From Hygrocybe punicea (taxonomy: Eukaryota; Basidiomycota; Agaricomycetes; Agaricales; Hygrophoraceae): 64,000 nt of DNA. Positions 1-11,932 of the stretch are shown here, one piece after another (position 1 is the first letter of the stretch; every line of letters begins with the position of its first letter). Under the pieces are notes generated by a model, which made no database searches, was not told where the DNA came from, and saw only the letters and a list, made by a program, of their open reading frames with translations. The translations under genes and the position numbers were made by a program. The stretch covers positions 1,178,001 to 1,242,000 of the forward strand of contig OY744464.1 in assembly GCA_963556145.1 (NCBI GenBank). Direction: 5' to 3'.

Positions 1-129
1 ACAGACACTGTATAAATGTAATAGTAGCGGTACATGAGGAGGACATCGAGGGCACAAATTGTCAACAAGTCACCACAGAAACCAACGACTGAGATCAAGT
101 GTTTTTAGTCAAATATAATCAATACTCCA

Positions 130-2085
130 CAAAGGTAGGACTTACTGCACCCGAAATTAAGGCCCAGGATCCAGCTTGGATGTCGACGCCTTGGGAGATG
201 AAGGCCTCATTTGGCTCGGAGGAATCAAGAGTAGGATTTCAGGAGGAACAATATTGCTCCAATCCACATCCATTGATGAAGCACTGGGCTCTGCAGGGGT
301 CGACGACTGGTGGCGTGACGACGCACATGTATTGGGACGGAATCCTAGGACATGGAGAAGATCAGAATTGGAATATATACAGCCTATGATGTAATGTTGA
401 AATACATACCCGGAGTCGGAGACTTCTTCGGTGGCTTCACCAGCTTGAGCTTCTCTGCAATAATGCCCACTTGCTCCGAAGTGACATCCAATTTCCTCCT
501 CTTTGCCGTCTCGCTGTCCTTGTGACCATCGCTGGGAGACACCTTTTTGGGTTCAGGAGGTCCGTCGTCGTTGTCCATGGTTATATCATTATCAACATCC
601 AACAACCCCACCCACTCTGATCCTACAATGTCCAACTTTGCAGATTCTGGTGCCACAACATCTGACTTGGGGGTGATGGGTGGCTTAATCTCCATTGTCA
701 ATTTCTCCAATGCTGATTGCCGGGTTGTGCATGATGACCCAATTTCGACAGCAACTGCATTGATGTCAGTGCATTAATATTACCAAAGTGTAAAACATAT
801 GCATTTGAGCCTTGGACTGCTTCTTCTTTACCGGAGCCAAGTCCTCCTCCATCTTTATGTCATCTATACATGAATAAATGTGTTGGATTATCGTTTTGAT
901 ATTTGGAATTCAATAACTCACCCTCATCATTGTCCTCGGCTTTGGACTTCATTGTGCGTTCTGCCATGGTGAAGGGTTTGCATGTATGACAATCACAGAC
1001 AATGAAAGAACTTACTGGACTTGGGCTTGGGCTTGGGCTTCTTTTTGTCCTTCTCAGACGAATTGTCTGCGCCACCTGAATATTCAATACATCTATATAC
1101 CGCTATGGTTGAAAATTTGTACAAACCAGCAGAAGATGCCTTCTGTTTTTTGACCAATTTTGACTTGGCTTTGCCCTTGCCCTTGCCCTGGGGAACCAGC
1201 TCCTCTGTGCAAATGTATTATATCATTAGCACAATCACACATGTAATTCTAGATCACACCTTCATCATCGTCCGCCACATCGACATCGACGGGGACACTA
1301 TGTCCTTTACACCAAGCAATAACCTGACCGATGATTTCAAGCTTTGTGGCGTCTGGAAGCCCACCAAACAACCAATTTGCCAAGGTTCCGCTGTGCCATG
1401 CTGGCACGGATTCGTCGTATTTTGCCCAATCTATGATGCCAGACATGAGAATTCATTTGGCCAGAAATGCATATATATACTCACCTAGGTCCTCGGGCTT
1501 GATCTCGGTGTTCACGGCGCCATGTTGAATCAAAGCCGATGGAGAATGTTTCCCGACATAAAATTCTTTCAGGAGCCAATCGTCGAAGATCTTGCTTTGC
1601 CAGTCACAGGTAACCTCATTTGCCCGTTTTGCCACCAAGACCTCTGCCCAAATTTTGTCCATGATGGTGTCGGTATATTTGAGGTAATCCCAAAGTAAAT
1701 CAATCTTTTCCTTATTGTTTTTGACATAGTCCAGCAAGTAGTGGGGTGCCTTGTTGTATGCGATGGCTGCTGTCGCGTAGATGTACATATCCATTTGATA
1801 AATCAAGCGACGGAGCGGTTCCTCGTATCATTCAGGCATTTCGCACCATAACTCGCCTCGGGTGGTGGCATCGTGGGGGTGTGTCTTCAGTACATAGAGA
1901 TTACGAGAAAATACAGGAACGGTGCCAGATTCCTTGTTAGGTGCCGGAATCTTGGGCGGGACCATGTACTGGATTTGGAAAATGCGATGTAGCTCTTGCA
2001 GCTTTTTGGGTGGCACATCAGGCCAGTACTTGAAGGCCGCAGGATTGATGGCAGGAGTCGAGGTTTTGATGACAGGCAACGACAT
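130..2085 (-). pseudogene. Multi-exon hypothetical protein with lysine-rich tail, one in-frame stop
   Basis: I do not recognise the family. Reading on the minus strand, exon 1 starts at ATG 2085 (an upstream in-frame ATG lies at 2163) and encodes a globular part of about 200 residues rich in aromatic residues. Short introns with GT...AG borders follow at about 1485-1432 and 1256-1202. Later exons are low-complexity and basic/acidic: a KGKGKAKSK stretch, a KKPKPKPKPKS stretch, then an acidic segment ending near 400 with KRRK-type nuclear-localisation-like motifs. More reading frame continues to about 130. A TGA at 1828-1830 interrupts exon 1 in frame, between residues reading PE and YEEPLRRL; restoring Arg (CGA) would give a continuous frame. 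A nuclear protein is an inference from the lysine-rich tail. It could still be expressed if the TGA is a sequencing error. Confidence 0.5.
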
Positions 2086-2484
2086 GGTAGATGAAATGAA
2101 GCCTTTTGGTCGACGTGTGAGGCAATTTGAGAGCAAAAGAAAAAGGGCGGATTTATTACTCAATGCTCCAGACTATGAATACAGATGTCACAACCATGTG
2201 ACCAGATCAATCGACACATGTTCAACCTCATGTTCGGTTTCTTTGCATAAACAGATCTATTTATATATGTTTTTGATGTGGCGTGAGCTTAGAAGTTGTC
2301 CAGTGCTAGTACTTGCATGCAGACAAACCCACATGTAGCGTATTGAATATCTTTCAGTTAATAAGGTGATGAATTGAGTTATGTTGTTTGACAAATATGG
2401 ATTGGGTTATGTTGTTTGACGAATATTCACGTACTGCGTCTGGTGGTGGAAAAACACAGTCTGAGTTATGGGATGGATGTCAAA

Positions 2485-2763
2485 GGACTAGATATTCTAC
2501 ACCGAACACATCGAACATGTTCAATGTGTTCGGTGCAGTATATCTAATCCAACAATGCCCACCCGAACATGTCCACTGAACATGTTCGATGGATGTTAAT
2601 CAACCAGTATGACCGGATATACTGCACCGAACACATCGAACATGTTCGATGTGTTCGGTGGACATGTTCAGTGGGCATTGTTGGATTAATACAGCTGGAT
2701 ATACTGCACCGAACATGTCCACCGAACACATTGAACATGTTCGATGTGTTCGGTGCAGTATAT
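2485..2763. repeat. Cluster of perfect and near-perfect 32-bp palindromes (left part)
   Basis: Several copies of a self-complementary unit are visible, built from CCGAACACATCGAACATG joined to its reverse complement (core GAACATGTTC), alternating with a unique spacer that mentions GCAGTATATC. Orientation of the flanking spacers flips between copies, so the block is a nest of inverted repeats. The hAT-type element at 2764 is inserted into this block and the palindromes resume at 3974. Confidence 0.85.
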
Positions 2764-3118
2764 TAGTGTTGCCGAAGTTCAGTTCGGTCTGGTTCCGACC
2801 CTTTTTGGCGGAACCGTGAACCGAACTTCGGGTCCAGTTTGGCGCTGGGCCAAACCTGGACCCAGACGGCATCGAACCATCTGTCTGCATTCGGTCTGAA
2901 CCCCGGACCGAGGTGGGCTCACCCCATGAGCTCTGTTCTCCTCGCGAATGGCAGGCACGTATCAATTGATATGGCGCTGCACTTCGCGAGGTAGTTGGGC
3001 TGCGGGGGAGCCGTCCGGCGCTGCTGCTGCTGCTGCTGCCATTGCCGTTGCCATTGTCGCTGTTGCTGCCACTGCCATGGCCGTTGCTGCTGCAACTGCT
3101 GCTGCTGCCGCCGCCATT

Positions 3119-3152
<34 letters not shown>

Positions 3153-3973
3153 CTGCTGCTGCTGCTGCCGGCATTGGATGAGCCACCGTGGAAATGGGAG
3201 CGCGGGCTACACCCATGCTCCCGCTGCTGCTGCCATTGCTGCCGGCGCTGCTGCTTCTGTTGCTGCTGCTGCTGCTGCTGCCGTTGCAGTTGCTGCTGCT
3301 GCTGCTGCCGTTGCAGTTGCTGCCGGCGCTGCTGCTGCTGTTGCTGTTGCTGTTGCCGCCGCTGGTGGTGGTGGTGGTGGTGATGTTGCGGCTGTCCCAT
3401 GGGTGGTGTTGCTGCCACGGCTGCTGCTGCCGGCGTTGCTGCTGTTGCCGGCACTGCTGCTGCTGCTGGCCGTTGCCGTCGTCATTGTTGCCATTGCCGT
3501 TGCCATCGTCATTGTTGACGTTGATGTTGACGTTGCCGTTGCCACCGCTGGTGGTGGTGGTGGTGGTGGTGGTGGTGGTGTTGCGGCTGTCCCGCGTCCG
3601 TTGGCATTGCATTGGCATTGTGATCCATTTTGTGCCGTGGTGGTGTGCTCGCGATGTGCTCGCGGTCGCGTTCATTGGCCTTGCGTTGTTGTTGTTGGTG
3701 AAGAAACCTCCCTGTAATGGTCACATGATACCGTTTAACACGAAAAAGTAAGTAAAGAAATACGAAAAACAAATGAAATAAATACCTTAAAAATATCCGC
3801 GTTCGCGGTTTGGACGCGGTTTGGAGCCATTCAGGAAATCCAGCCAGCCTCAAAACCCTGAACCGAACCTGCGGTCCGGTTCAGCATTTGGCTGAACTTA
3901 GACTGAACCCCGGGTTCGGTTCGGGGTTTGAACCGGGTTTGGCTAGGTTTGGAACCGAACTACGGCAACACTA
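2764..3973. mobile_element. hAT-type non-autonomous element, family 1 copy 1
   Basis: The 1210-bp element starts TAGTGTTGCCGAAGTTC and ends with the inverted match GAACTACGGCAACACTA (one mismatch in 17). It is flanked by a perfect 8-bp duplication CAGTATAT (2756-2763 and 3974-3981). An 8-bp duplication and a terminus fitting the YARNG rule are hallmarks of the hAT superfamily. Subterminal DNA on both sides is packed with GAACCG/CGGTTC-like hexamers in both orientations. The middle (about 3015-3590) is an imperfect GCT/GCC/GTT trinucleotide array. No transposase is encoded. The copy at 14414-15732 has the same ends and flanking unique parts. Confidence 0.88.
3015..3590. repeat. Imperfect trinucleotide array inside hAT copy 1
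   Basis: Runs of GCT, GCC and GTT triplets, with GGT-type runs near 3361-3381 and 3550-3580. Long ORFs in several frames on both strands (poly-Ala/Leu/Cys on plus, poly-Gln/Ser/Ala/Asn/Thr on minus) are by-products of triplet periodicity and are not taken as genes. Confidence 0.9.
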
Positions 3974-4135
3974 CAGTATATCCGGTCATACCGTTGATTA
4001 ACATCCATCGAACATGTCTGCCGAACACATCGAACATGTTCGATGTGTTCGGTGTAGTATATCTAATCATACTGGTTGATTAACATTCACCGAACATGTC
4101 CACCGAACACACCGAACGTGTCCGATCCGTTTGGT
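3974..4135. repeat. Palindrome cluster (right part)
   Basis: Continuation of the palindrome block after the hAT element: a full copy of the CCGAACAC...GTGTTCGG palindrome lies near 4020-4055, followed by diverged half copies with CCGAACATGTCC. The flanking words GATTAACAT and TATATC match those left of the element. Confidence 0.8.
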
Positions 4136-4656
4136 GGATATTGCTCCTTCAAGACATTTAAATGATTACATTGCTGATCAACATGTTTGGCACGTGTTCG
4201 TTGTTTTATCATTGCCACTCTCCATTGTCAGGTGACATAAATCCGATGTCTTATATTTAGAAGGTTTGTGGAATTGTCACCACCCTCTATCGATCATCCT
4301 GAAAATAATCAATCATTAAGGTATTGATGTCTTCCTCATATCTGTGTCTGTTCCTTCATACCACTGATCCCAATTCCTGTCTAGGTCCACGACATGGCAA
4401 TACCCAAGCATAGGAAAGAAATCGGTTATGAACTTTGCATGCACATCTGCCCTGGTCAAAGATGCAATTCTCCCAAGACAAAATGTCTTCTGTGGAAGAA
4501 GGAAGGCAACTCATGCCAACGACATGCTGGATCTGCGCAGCAACATCCCAAATGCATTTTGTCTGGAATCTGTCCGCAATCAGTATGTCTTGGTCATGAC
4601 ATGCGTGAAAATTCGCAGGGTGTCCACAATGTGACAGCTGCTGAACTCAATCCAAA

Positions 4657-6203
4657 ATGCCATCATCTGACTCCGAAATGGAATCACCATCTGACTGTGA
4701 AATGGAACCACCAACTACATTAAGCATCAATGAAGGCCGTATCACCACATTGAGCAACAATGACAGCCGTATTTTCAAAATTCTCTTTATCCTCGACCTG
4801 ACCACACGTATTGCGAGCAAAGCTGCAGCTGTTAATGATCTTGCCTTCGTCACCACAACCATTTCTGAAATTGAACTCGACACCATTTCCCATCTTGATG
4901 GTTATGTCCATATCATCAAATCATACAAAAGTTGCTATTCAGCATGTATTCAAGAATGGGTAATGTATATTGTTTAATTTGTGGATGGTTAACACTGAAA
5001 GGTGTTTCACAACAAACAGGTTTATATCGGTATGTGACTACATCATGAGGATGGAGCCCGGCGCTTCAATGTCAAATACATGTTTTGGCCCGAGTTCCTT
5101 CACGCAATACTTCGCTATCAAGACAAAGACGATATGTGGCAAAAGTTGGCATTGGCAGATTGTGTATTTGGTGGTGGTGTGGATATGGGAATGTCATACA
5201 TGTAAGATTGACATTGCTCCGTTTTCACTGCATTATACTGATGTCTTGACAGCGGTAACCAATATGGATTGACACTGGAAAATGTGTCGATTTTCATGAC
5301 TGGCATGGATGACCTCTGTCAAACGGTACACATCTGGCCGCCTCCGAAGCAGATGAACACGGTCCATTCAAAATGGATACAAAATCAAAATTTGCTTCAT
5401 GTCGCTTTAAACGTAATACATACGATACACCCCCAAGCAAAACTATTAAACGATGGTGACCAATTCCCACTGAATATTGTCTTGAAACGAACACACAGCG
5501 ACACTGGTCATCACATTCTATTACCTGGCAACCCCAAGCGAAATTGGGAATACATGTGTAATAACTGTGAAGTTCCAGGTTCGCGTTGGTTTGGGCAAAT
5601 GTACATTGAACCACTGAGTAAGATGGGTGAATGGCGAGTGTTTCTAGTTGGTGGAAAGGTCGTGTATACGGTGCACACCCTGTACAACAAAGAAAGCAAG
5701 TCTTGGAAGTGGGATATCGTCTCAAGTTTCTATACCTTGGACAAATTAAGGTAAGTGGCCTACACTTTCATTTGTCATATCATATTCATGATCATCTTAA
5801 CTTTCTCAGAATATTTCAAATGCAGGGGACTTGATTGAAGATGGTCGCGTGCAATCCAGGCAGGGGCGCCATTTCTATTCGAGAGCAAGGCAGAGGCGAG
5901 TTCTTTGATTTTGTCCAAAAGACCTACGAAGGGCTTTATGTGATAGAGTCCAATATGGTTGGTGGAAAACCATCTATGAGTGTCTTTTGCCGTATGGACA
6001 TATCACTCATCGTGGACTCCAAAATGGACACTGTTTCGTATTTCGTGAACGAGGTTGAACAATATCACACATGCAGCCTCTGGTCCAACATGAAGTCAGG
6101 TCTGAAATCAATTCGAGCACCCATTGGGTCTTTGCCAGACACTTTCGCAGGGGTTTTTTATAAATGGTTGGTTGACATCAAAAGTCCATACTCATATTTG
6201 TAA
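4657..6203 (+). pseudogene. Multi-exon ATP-grasp-like protein, two in-frame stops
   Basis: Exons can be traced at about 4657-4960, 5020-5200, 5253-5750 and 5810-6203, joined by GT...AG introns. Visible motifs: GGGVDMGMSY, then FMTGMDDL, KRTHSDTGHHILLP, GEWRVFLVGG, and near the C-terminus CRMDISLIVD followed by FVNEVEQ and TCSLW. The order 'Lys-rich strand, G-E-W-R-V-F, R-x-D, N-E-V-E' resembles the nucleotide- and metal-binding layout of ATP-grasp ligases; that is an inference on fold, and no substrate can be named. Two TGA codons interrupt the frame, at 5035-5037 (after VYIGM) and 5832-5834; both would be Arg if read as CGA. Exon 1 assignment is the weakest part. The real C-terminus may lie in another exon beyond 6203. 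Confidence 0.5.
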
Positions 6204-6289
6204 TATTATCTGTACAGTCAATGGAATGGTTCGTGTTTATTCACAAGACAGACGTAAGATACAAATATAAACGATGATATGTGGAGAAA

Positions 6290-8331
6290 TCATTTCGGCA
6301 CTCCCAAGACCATGACGCATTGCACATTGAGTGAAATGCTATTCATCATGTCATCCACACGCTTGAATGTATTGATCGTATGTCCAACAACGACACAGGA
6401 TCCTGCAGGGATATTGTGCGGGAAGATGGGTAGTTGCTGGAGCGATATGAGAGTGGACGTGAAGTCCGCTTTGACTTTGCGTGCATCGTAGATGGGCACT
6501 GACAACACATACTTAAGATATCAATTTATATTAGACGACTGGATGCTTACCAATATCGTAAAATGATAGAGCAGCATTATGATAAGATGGAGTGGGTCGA
6601 TGAGTGAATGGACTAAGTTGTACATTTTTGGATGTCGATGCCTCTATGAAAATTGATTAGGAATTACAACTAGAAATGATTAATGCACAAACTGGGAGAT
6701 GTATCCATTCCACTTGCTGTGGTCATTGAGAAGGACACATAGTCCTTGTACAGTTGGGCCCGAAATTCGGACTCGCGAATCACCATTCCAATAGCACCGA
6801 CATATCGCTCCCATTCTCCTGGAAGTAGTGCACCCTGTATAACCTTGACTGGCTTTGTATTGCCACCAATCTTGGGCTCATCAAGAAAGCAGGACTCCAC
6901 TATGATGACCGATGTAAAGATCGTCGGCATTCCACCTCCGACTGCATGAAAGAAGTTGTGACCAAAAGCACCAGTGGAGATATGGGCAGGGTTGTCATGA
7001 GAGAGATTAGAGTACCTCCCAGATCTATCAAAGGTACTGTTGGAAAACAATAACCTATATTATATCAAATGAATTGACCAGACCAACCTCAAATCGTCGT
7101 TGAAATAACGTACTTTCTGTTGATCTTGTAGATGTCAGTGATAATATCACTAAACTGTGGGTTGCCATTTCCAATTGCACTGGACCAGGATACCATTGCT
7201 GCTGCCCTATATAGTTATGAGTAAATGACAAGGGTATGACTGCAATGGCATACTTGATGTTAATGCAGTCTTGATAGGTGTCAACAAGTTGAGGATCCCT
7301 GGTGCCAATATCGGACTCATCAATGTTCGGAGATGGTAAGCTAGAATCACGACATCTACATCAAACACCACGGTGTAATAACATCCAATGCACCTTGTGA
7401 TCTGTGTCAGTGCATAGGTCAGATCTCCTTCATCGCCACTGGAGCCTTTATCATCATCAGTATCATCGAGCATGATGGCCTTTGTGGACTTGGACTTCTT
7501 GGATGGGGTATTAGAAACACTGTTACAATTAATGAATGAGAATATTCATATCCGCATGTAAAATACACACGAAATTGGCTTATCGGGGTTCTTCATTATG
7601 CCTACTTTGTGATGATGCCTAAACAGTCAAACAATTTGTTTGAACAAATGGATGTGTCTATGATAACTGAACAACTCACTTAGAACCATAATCCTCTTCC
7701 TCTTCCTCCTCTTCTTCACCATCTTGTGATTGATTAGATGCAGCTTTCAATTTCTTGGAGGGGGAAGGTGTTTTACTATGGATAACCTGTCAATGATGAG
7801 ACAACACCTATGAAAAATATTTACACATCGTCGTCATTGTCGGTGACATTGGGAGATGACGTTTGACGTTTCTTTCCACTGTAACAGATTGATATCATGT
7901 TAGATATATTTGATATTGAAACACGAACATGTCTTTAACATTGCGAAACTTGATGGAATGCCTAGGAGGATATTGATATTTGTTAACTCATATTGGATAA
8001 CAATGATATGTGATTATAGATACCTTGTGAGCATTGACAGTGCCATTACACTGCCAGTGCTTTGAATACTGACGGCATCATCATTAGCATCGGACAAAGC
8101 CACACTGTCCATTGGTCAAAAATAGATAACGATTAAAACGATGACACATACATATCATCATCAGCCCAAGTCTTGATAACTTTCTTTCACTTCTCGATTG
8201 TTGCAGAAGGCCATCTTTAGTGCATGCAATAGAGACTTCAGTAATACCGAGTAAAATAGGGACACATACATGGTGGCCTTGGGTTTTGCTTTCGAGTTTG
8301 ATTTCGTGGCAGTGGACTTCTTGGGAGGCAT
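6290..8331 (-). CDS. Multi-exon hypothetical protein with charged N-terminal region
   Basis: Not assigned to a named family. On the minus strand it begins at ATG 8331 with MPPKKSTATKS, a basic tail, followed by several tiny exons encoding low-complexity charged sequence (a run of eight or more Glu near 7700; PSKKSKSTK near 7480; DDTDDDKGSSGDEGDL near 7460). A globular part follows: WSSAIGNGNPQFSDIITDIY near 7170, then an exon 7040-6690 with GAFGHNFFHAVGGGMP, EWERYVGAIGMV and AQLYKDYVSF. The last exon ends at 6290 with SCVVVGHTINTF and VMVLGVPK. It converges on the ATP-grasp-like gene with about 90 bp between them. Similar proteins are, from memory, expanded in Agaricomycetes beside transposons; a nuclear role is only suggested by the charged tail. 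Exon borders between 7100 and 8200 are approximate. Confidence 0.5.
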
Positions 8332-8828
8332 TGGAGAGCGGTAAAAGTTGATGGAATAGTGGATGTCATCTCCACTCACACTTTAAATCACTCAAAAACA
8401 ATAAGCTAGGAATTTAAGATGAATCGGTGAATCCAAAACTTCAACAATAACATCAGAGGATCCACCATTGGCACATGCTCATATACCAAATGAGGCTTCT
8501 TGGGCCATGTACTCCATGCAAAGCACAATGGTATGCATGAAAAATGGATGACTGTCCACATGATATTCACCACAAGTTTGTACTGGTAGGTTTCATGAAT
8601 TGTTGACAAACTCAATTAAAGTTAGGAATGGAGACTAAACAAAAAGGGGTATTCATGAAACAAAAATGCATAATGCCAAATTAAGAAACATGGGGTACTA
8701 ACAGATATTGATGCATAATGGATAGGGTTAATTCCAATGCTGTGCATACATATCTTGTGATGCAGAATTAATGCAGAAAAACTGGAGTACATGCTTGACT
8801 ATACCATATCCAAACCAGGCAACATTAT
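8332..8828. other. No supported gene
   Basis: AT-rich intergenic DNA. Short ORFs are present on the minus strand, but without splice-site context or recognisable motifs. Confidence 0.5.
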
Positions 8829-9326
8829 ATGGTGCATCTGAAAGAAATGGAAAGGATCCGTATTATGCAAAATGATGCAAACTTCAATATTCAAGAATGC
8901 AATACAAAAACAAAAACAAAACAGATCCTGAAAGCTATCATCACATGGACAGCAAAATCCAATATGGATATGATCGGTGTGAGGATGATGGCCAAAGATA
9001 TAATCCATGAAGTGGACGGAATTGTGCCACACAATATACATCTCACCACTGCTTTGTACATGGTGGACAACTATTACAACTTCAAGGGTGCATGTTAGCA
9101 ATATCGACCATATATATACTGGCTAGTATTTGACGCCAAGTTGACAGCTGAACATCTGCAGGAAATCATATCTGCACGCTTAGACGATGATGAAAGTCAG
9201 CTTGCAAAGGTGTTACGGATCGCTTCTGCAGTGGGCTCCGACAACAATCAACTTAACTGGGAGGCGGTTTCCAGAGGAGAGAAGAGCAGTTTTCATTGTT
9301 GCTTACAGCTAAGACAACACTGCTAA
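8829..9326 (+). CDS. Possible exons of a hypothetical protein
   Basis: Two reading-frame blocks look coding by composition: 8829-9098, with alternating charged and hydrophobic residues, and about 9132-9326, containing TAEHLQEIISARLDDDESQL and a WEAVSRGEKSS segment. They may be upstream exons of the gene whose later exons begin at 10918, with the material from about 9345 to 10900 inserted in between. Neither block has a firm start codon or recognised domain. Confidence 0.3.
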
Positions 9327-9344
9327 CAGGGGGTCAAGGTCTAG

Positions 9345-10172
9345 TGTCATTGCGAGCCGTGGGGGTTACCCAAAACAAGATGAGTCTGCCCCAAGAACCA
9401 GACTAAACGTAAGGAAAAGAAAGAAGAAAAAGTCCGAACCAATAACAAGAACAGTATATATAGTGACTGGTCTTGAGGGGAGGTAAATAGAAATGCAACC
9501 ATGAAGCTACAACATGTCCAACTACACCATGTGTTCACCATGAGGCGCACATGAGGCGTCCTCATGTCGATGTTCTCGCGATCCAACTGGAGGCCCGGGT
9601 GTCATTGAGGATAGAAGAGGTCCGGATAACTCGGATGATTTGTCATTGGATCATCTGACATGCAGAATTGCCAATTCGGGGTCTACACTTGCTGTAACGG
9701 GCAAGTGCGCAGTTTGGCAAGTGCATTGCACGGTCGGGTCGAAGATGGGTATCGTCCAGTGTGGGGTTGGTGATAAGAGTGTCTTGAGGTAGCGTGGATA
9801 TAGCGGCAAGGTTGGTATGAAAGAAAATGAAGGAATGTATAGCGGAAAAACCAACTAGGACAGTGGGCTAGTCGAGGTCAGACATGTGAACAGCATAAGC
9901 TGTACCGGATGACGATGTCTGTGTCAATGACGTATCGAGGGGCAATGTCTTGTCCTGTCTGTGGAACAATGCAGTCCACCTGATGTCGGTATTTGTCCAA
10001 GAAAGGGTATTGTTATAAACGAGTGTGGGTGGTATCAAGGTTATGGATGAAAAAGGATAAATGAACGTGGGTCCAGGTTTCGACTCATGGCACGAGTGAC
10101 AAGCTGTGGGAATAAGATGTCGGGTACTGCAATGAAGCGATGTCGTGTGAACAATAAACGATAGGGGTCGGT
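9345..10172. other. Probable inserted DNA without a recognised gene
   Basis: From 9345 the sequence starts TGTCATTGCGAGCC and, about 110 bp on, carries a TATATATAG box (near 9455), a layout reminiscent of an LTR U3 end. No matching second terminus or target duplication was found. The minus strand is pyrimidine-rich and gives proline/serine-rich ORFs (9651-9854, 9868-10176) that run on from the membrane-protein pseudogene next door, but they are broken by stops. Confidence 0.35.
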
Positions 10173-10553
10173 TCACTGTATTGGGAAGTCATATGGTCTG
10201 TGGTCGAAGTCTGAAGGTATGTGCTTCGGCAATGATCGGATTGGAGGGAACAGTGAAATGTCCTGTGATCGAGGATTGTTCAGGGCATGCATGCAGGTGA
10301 GGAATGTTGTTGGATCGTCAGGGAGGATAATGGTAGGCACAGGGTATGAATATGGAAACCAAATATCCAAGATTGGCAATTGTCAATTACGTGGTGAGAT
10401 ATTGTTGAGGTGGAGGTCAGAAGTATCGATGGCAGAAGGGTTTCGGTACCGATGCCAAAGATAGATCATAACAAGGTAAAAACCGATGAGGAGGGTGATG
10501 GTGATGCTGCCAATGATGATTACGGTAATTAGCTGTGTTGGGAGTACAGCCAT
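10173..10553 (-). pseudogene. Small single-pass membrane protein, one in-frame stop
   Basis: From ATG 10553 the minus strand encodes about 125 residues if one stop is ignored. Residues 8-33 are a hydrophobic helix (ITVIIIGSITITLLIGFYLV core) followed by basic WHRYR, predicting a short outside N-terminus, one membrane span and a proline-rich cytoplasmic tail. A TGA at 10383-10385 (Arg if CGA) interrupts it after PRN. The architecture resembles the small membrane protein at 42854-43261, which also sits inside an insertion. No function can be assigned. Confidence 0.4.
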
Positions 10554-10917
10554 TGTGAATCGGTTTGTCGTGGGATGAAGTCAATAATATGTCAGGGTGA
10601 GGGAAAAGACAATAGCGATGATGTCCGTCGGCAAGGAGATTATTCAGGTACAGCAAGGTAACGTGAGGATGTGTCCATGGTCGGTCTGGATTGTTCTAGA
10701 AGAAAGGATGAAAAGAGAACAAGAACAAGAATAAACAATGATGTCCAAAAGAAGACAAAAGCTAAAGGGGAACGAAAAAGGAAGGTATGGTAAAGTGGAA
10801 TCGTCATCGTGGGTAGCGGAGTCGGAATCGGAGTTGCGGAGTTGAAAAATGTAACAAAAGGCCACAAATGTAAGTCATTGGATTTGAAAAGGTATATCAT
10901 ATTGACCGCATTGCCAG

Positions 10918-11861
10918 ATTTCAAATGTCAATATTGTGCATGTTGACTCTCCAAATTGCTGGAAGTTTACACTTCCAACCAATGATGAATCCGAACATCA
11001 AGAATTGATATTAAGTTTGCAAGCGATTTTGGTGGCGAAAGATCTTCCACCCATAACAACCAGGTATGTGCTAAATTTGTATCAATTCCTTGAATACCAT
11101 TCTGATGAACCACTGTAATAGTCAACCGGAACGCCAAACGCCCTTCATACATCAAAGCATAGTTGTAACTGGCCTTGATACAACAGGCTTTCAATCCTAT
11201 ATCGATAACGTTTGGATTCTGCACCAGAAACTGGCTCATCAATTTCCTGACAATGCAATGCAAGCTTTTACGCCTTCTACATACATGGATTACATGGCAC
11301 TTGCAATAGGAACCCGATATTTCACTGATTGCCAACACAACAACTCTTCCCCTCACATTCCATTCAAGCATGCCATCGATCCAAAAGGCATATTAACCTC
11401 ACTTGCGAATTCCCACTACTTTCATGGCCAGGACAATTGCATACTTTATTACAAGTTGAAGTCTGATAGAAATCGACATTGGTGAGTGACGATGAATTGG
11501 GATCATATCCCTACTGATGGAAATATTCATTAGCTTCATTCCAACAAACCCAACTTGCTTTAGAATCAGTGATATAGTGGAGGTTCAGTTTACAATATCA
11601 GCAGTTCCGGTAAAGAAGGATAAGTTCAAGATGATTCTGAATCTACTGTCATTGGCACTGGTAGACAGTGACTTCACAGAGGTAACACTTCAATACATCA
11701 AGAATTAAACGAATACTGATGTGTATTCTCAGGAAGCAACTATGATTCGCAACAAGACAGCTTTGCCTACACCAACTGCACAGCCCAGAATAGCCATCAA
11801 ATGGCATGTTGGGTATGTGGAAGAGGGTAATGATGCAGAGGGTGTTGTGGAAACAAGGTGA
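10918..11861 (+). CDS. Multi-exon hypothetical protein, 5' end missing or displaced
   Basis: Exons can be followed at about 10918-11063, 11120-11481, about 11530-11681 and 11735-11861, with GT...AG introns of about 50 bp. The last part contains FRISDIVEVQFTISAVPVKK followed by LNLLSLALVDSDFTE. That pattern (a strand-rich segment with 'VGDIVEVQ...VPVK' followed by a hydrophobic strand) recurs in an Agaricomycete-expanded family known to me only as hypothetical; an OB-like fold is possible but unproven. Before it lie NVWILHQKLAHQFPDN and YYKLKSDRN. The first exon opens directly at an AG acceptor at 10917, so at least one exon is upstream, probably at or before 9326. Stop TGA at 11859. Confidence 0.5.
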
Positions 11862-11932
11862 CACTTCAATAATATGAATATAGACTGATGCTGATGTATA
11901 ATATTGTATGTACTCAAACTGTTGATATGTTA

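Noticed and set aside
2600..2665. GAACATGTTC palindromes as steroid-receptor-type response elements
   Set aside because: The resemblance is only that of a short palindrome; fungi lack such receptors and the copies sit in a repeat cluster, not at promoters.
2600..3853. Long poly-Gln/Ser/Ala/Leu ORFs on both strands over the first triplet array
   Set aside because: They occur in nearly all frames, as expected for GCT/GCC periodicity, and lie inside a hAT-type element with clean TIRs.
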